The translations under genes and the position numbers were made by a program. A stretch of 5,428 bases of DNA from positions 1 to 5,428 of the forward strand of contig JAFDBA010000155.1 in NCBI GenBank assembly GCA_019313505.1, written 5' to 3'. Within the stretch, counting starts at the first letter, position 1. Every line of letters starts with the position of its first letter. Below the pieces are notes generated by a model that saw only the letters and a program-made list of their open reading frames with translations, did not search any database and was not told where the DNA came from. Positions 5,303-5,428 of this stretch are shown one piece after another. This DNA comes from Deltaproteobacteria bacterium (lineage in GTDB: Bacteria; Desulfobacterota; Desulfobacteria; Desulfobacterales; UBA11574).

Positions 5303-5414
5303 TTCGATGTTCAACGTTGGACGTTCATCTTTTCATACGTTCAATGTTCGATGTTGGACGTTCATCTTTTCATACGTTCGATGTTCAATCTGTTCAACCT
5401 TCGACGTTCATCTT
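5303..5414. repeat. Heptad repeat array, GATGTTC orientation (right arm), with 37-bp tandem period
   Basis: GATGTTC-type heptads (GATGTTC 5306, AATGTTC 5343, GATGTTC 5380; GACGTTC 5320, 5357) alternate with the linker ATCTTTTCATAC (5327-5338 and 5364-5375). A 27-base block beginning GTTGGACGTT and ending CATACGTTC is exactly repeated at 5316-5342 and 5353-5379, a 37-bp period. A third, degenerate piece GACGTTCATCTTT lies at about 5403-5415. The array is close to the edge and may continue beyond it. Confidence 0.75.
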
Positions 5415-5428
5415 TAAAAAAGTTGTAG

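Larger units (their letters stand above)
5008..5428. other. Noncoding, repeat-rich region to the window edge
   Basis: No credible gene is seen in these 421 bases. The left part (about 5041-5070) has CTGAAC three times (5042, 5057, 5065). It is followed by a CTTGA/TCAAG palindrome at 5092-5103 and a left array of GAACATC heptads. An AT-rich stretch of about 110 bp with a run of nine A residues comes next. A right array of GATGTTC heptads in inverted orientation follows and continues to near the edge. Open frames here are built from the repeats. Confidence 0.7.

Noticed and set aside
5134..5414. CRISPR array
   Set aside because: Units are only seven bases, mostly contiguous without unique spacers, and occur in opposing orientations; no cas genes are visible.
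5243..5428. 61-residue plus-strand open frame near the right edge
   Set aside because: Its translation is made from the GATGTTC repeats (recurring FDVQ/MLDVHLFIRSMF-like words) and there is no SD; it is a repeat-derived frame.

Overview
The window holds part of a catabolic gene region for aromatic or other carboxylic acids. It has three protein genes, two transcribed leftward and one rightward from a shared intergenic region of about 1.1 kb. The leftward genes encode two different class III (CaiB/BaiF-type) CoA-transferases. The second of these runs off the left edge. The rightward gene encodes an AMP-forming acyl/aryl-CoA ligase of the benzoate / 2-aminobenzoate-CoA ligase type. Adjacent, unequal class III CoA-transferase genes are the arrangement known for succinyl-CoA:benzylsuccinate CoA-transferase (BbsE/BbsF) and its naphthylmethylsuccinate counterpart in anaerobic hydrocarbon degraders. 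The substrate cannot be read from the sequence, so no bbs/bns symbols are assigned.

The source is probably an anaerobic, possibly sulfate-reducing, Desulfobacterota-like bacterium. This is inference from three things: the gene types, the moderate-GC genes beside very AT-rich spacers, and the GAACATC/GATGTTC heptad repeats downstream, which I associate from memory with such genomes. No phylogenetic marker is present.

Layout. Positions 1-709 (-): CoA-transferase with a normal active-site Asp, C-terminus missing. Positions 711-2195 (-): complete 494-residue CoA-transferase in which Gly stands where the catalytic Asp is expected. One base separates the two genes, and a near-perfect Shine-Dalgarno (SD) for the second lies inside the end of the first. 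Positions 2196-3289: AT-rich control region. It has two tandem copies of a TTGACA promoter reading left, three copies of an operator-like palindrome TCTAAAATTGTTTAGA (two of them inside the promoter spacers), two further palindromes, and three strong SD sequences that have no gene after them. Positions 3290-4936 (+): CoA ligase. Positions 4975-5007: clear intrinsic terminator. Positions 5008-5428: noncoding DNA with inverted heptad-repeat arrays running to the right edge.

A plausible working model is that the ligase activates a free acid with ATP, while the transferase pair activates a related acid by moving CoA from a donor such as succinyl-CoA. The two directions would be controlled separately from the shared spacer. 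The features most worth following are the asymmetric transferase pair, the duplicated promoter/operator, and the orphan SD sequences in both leaders.
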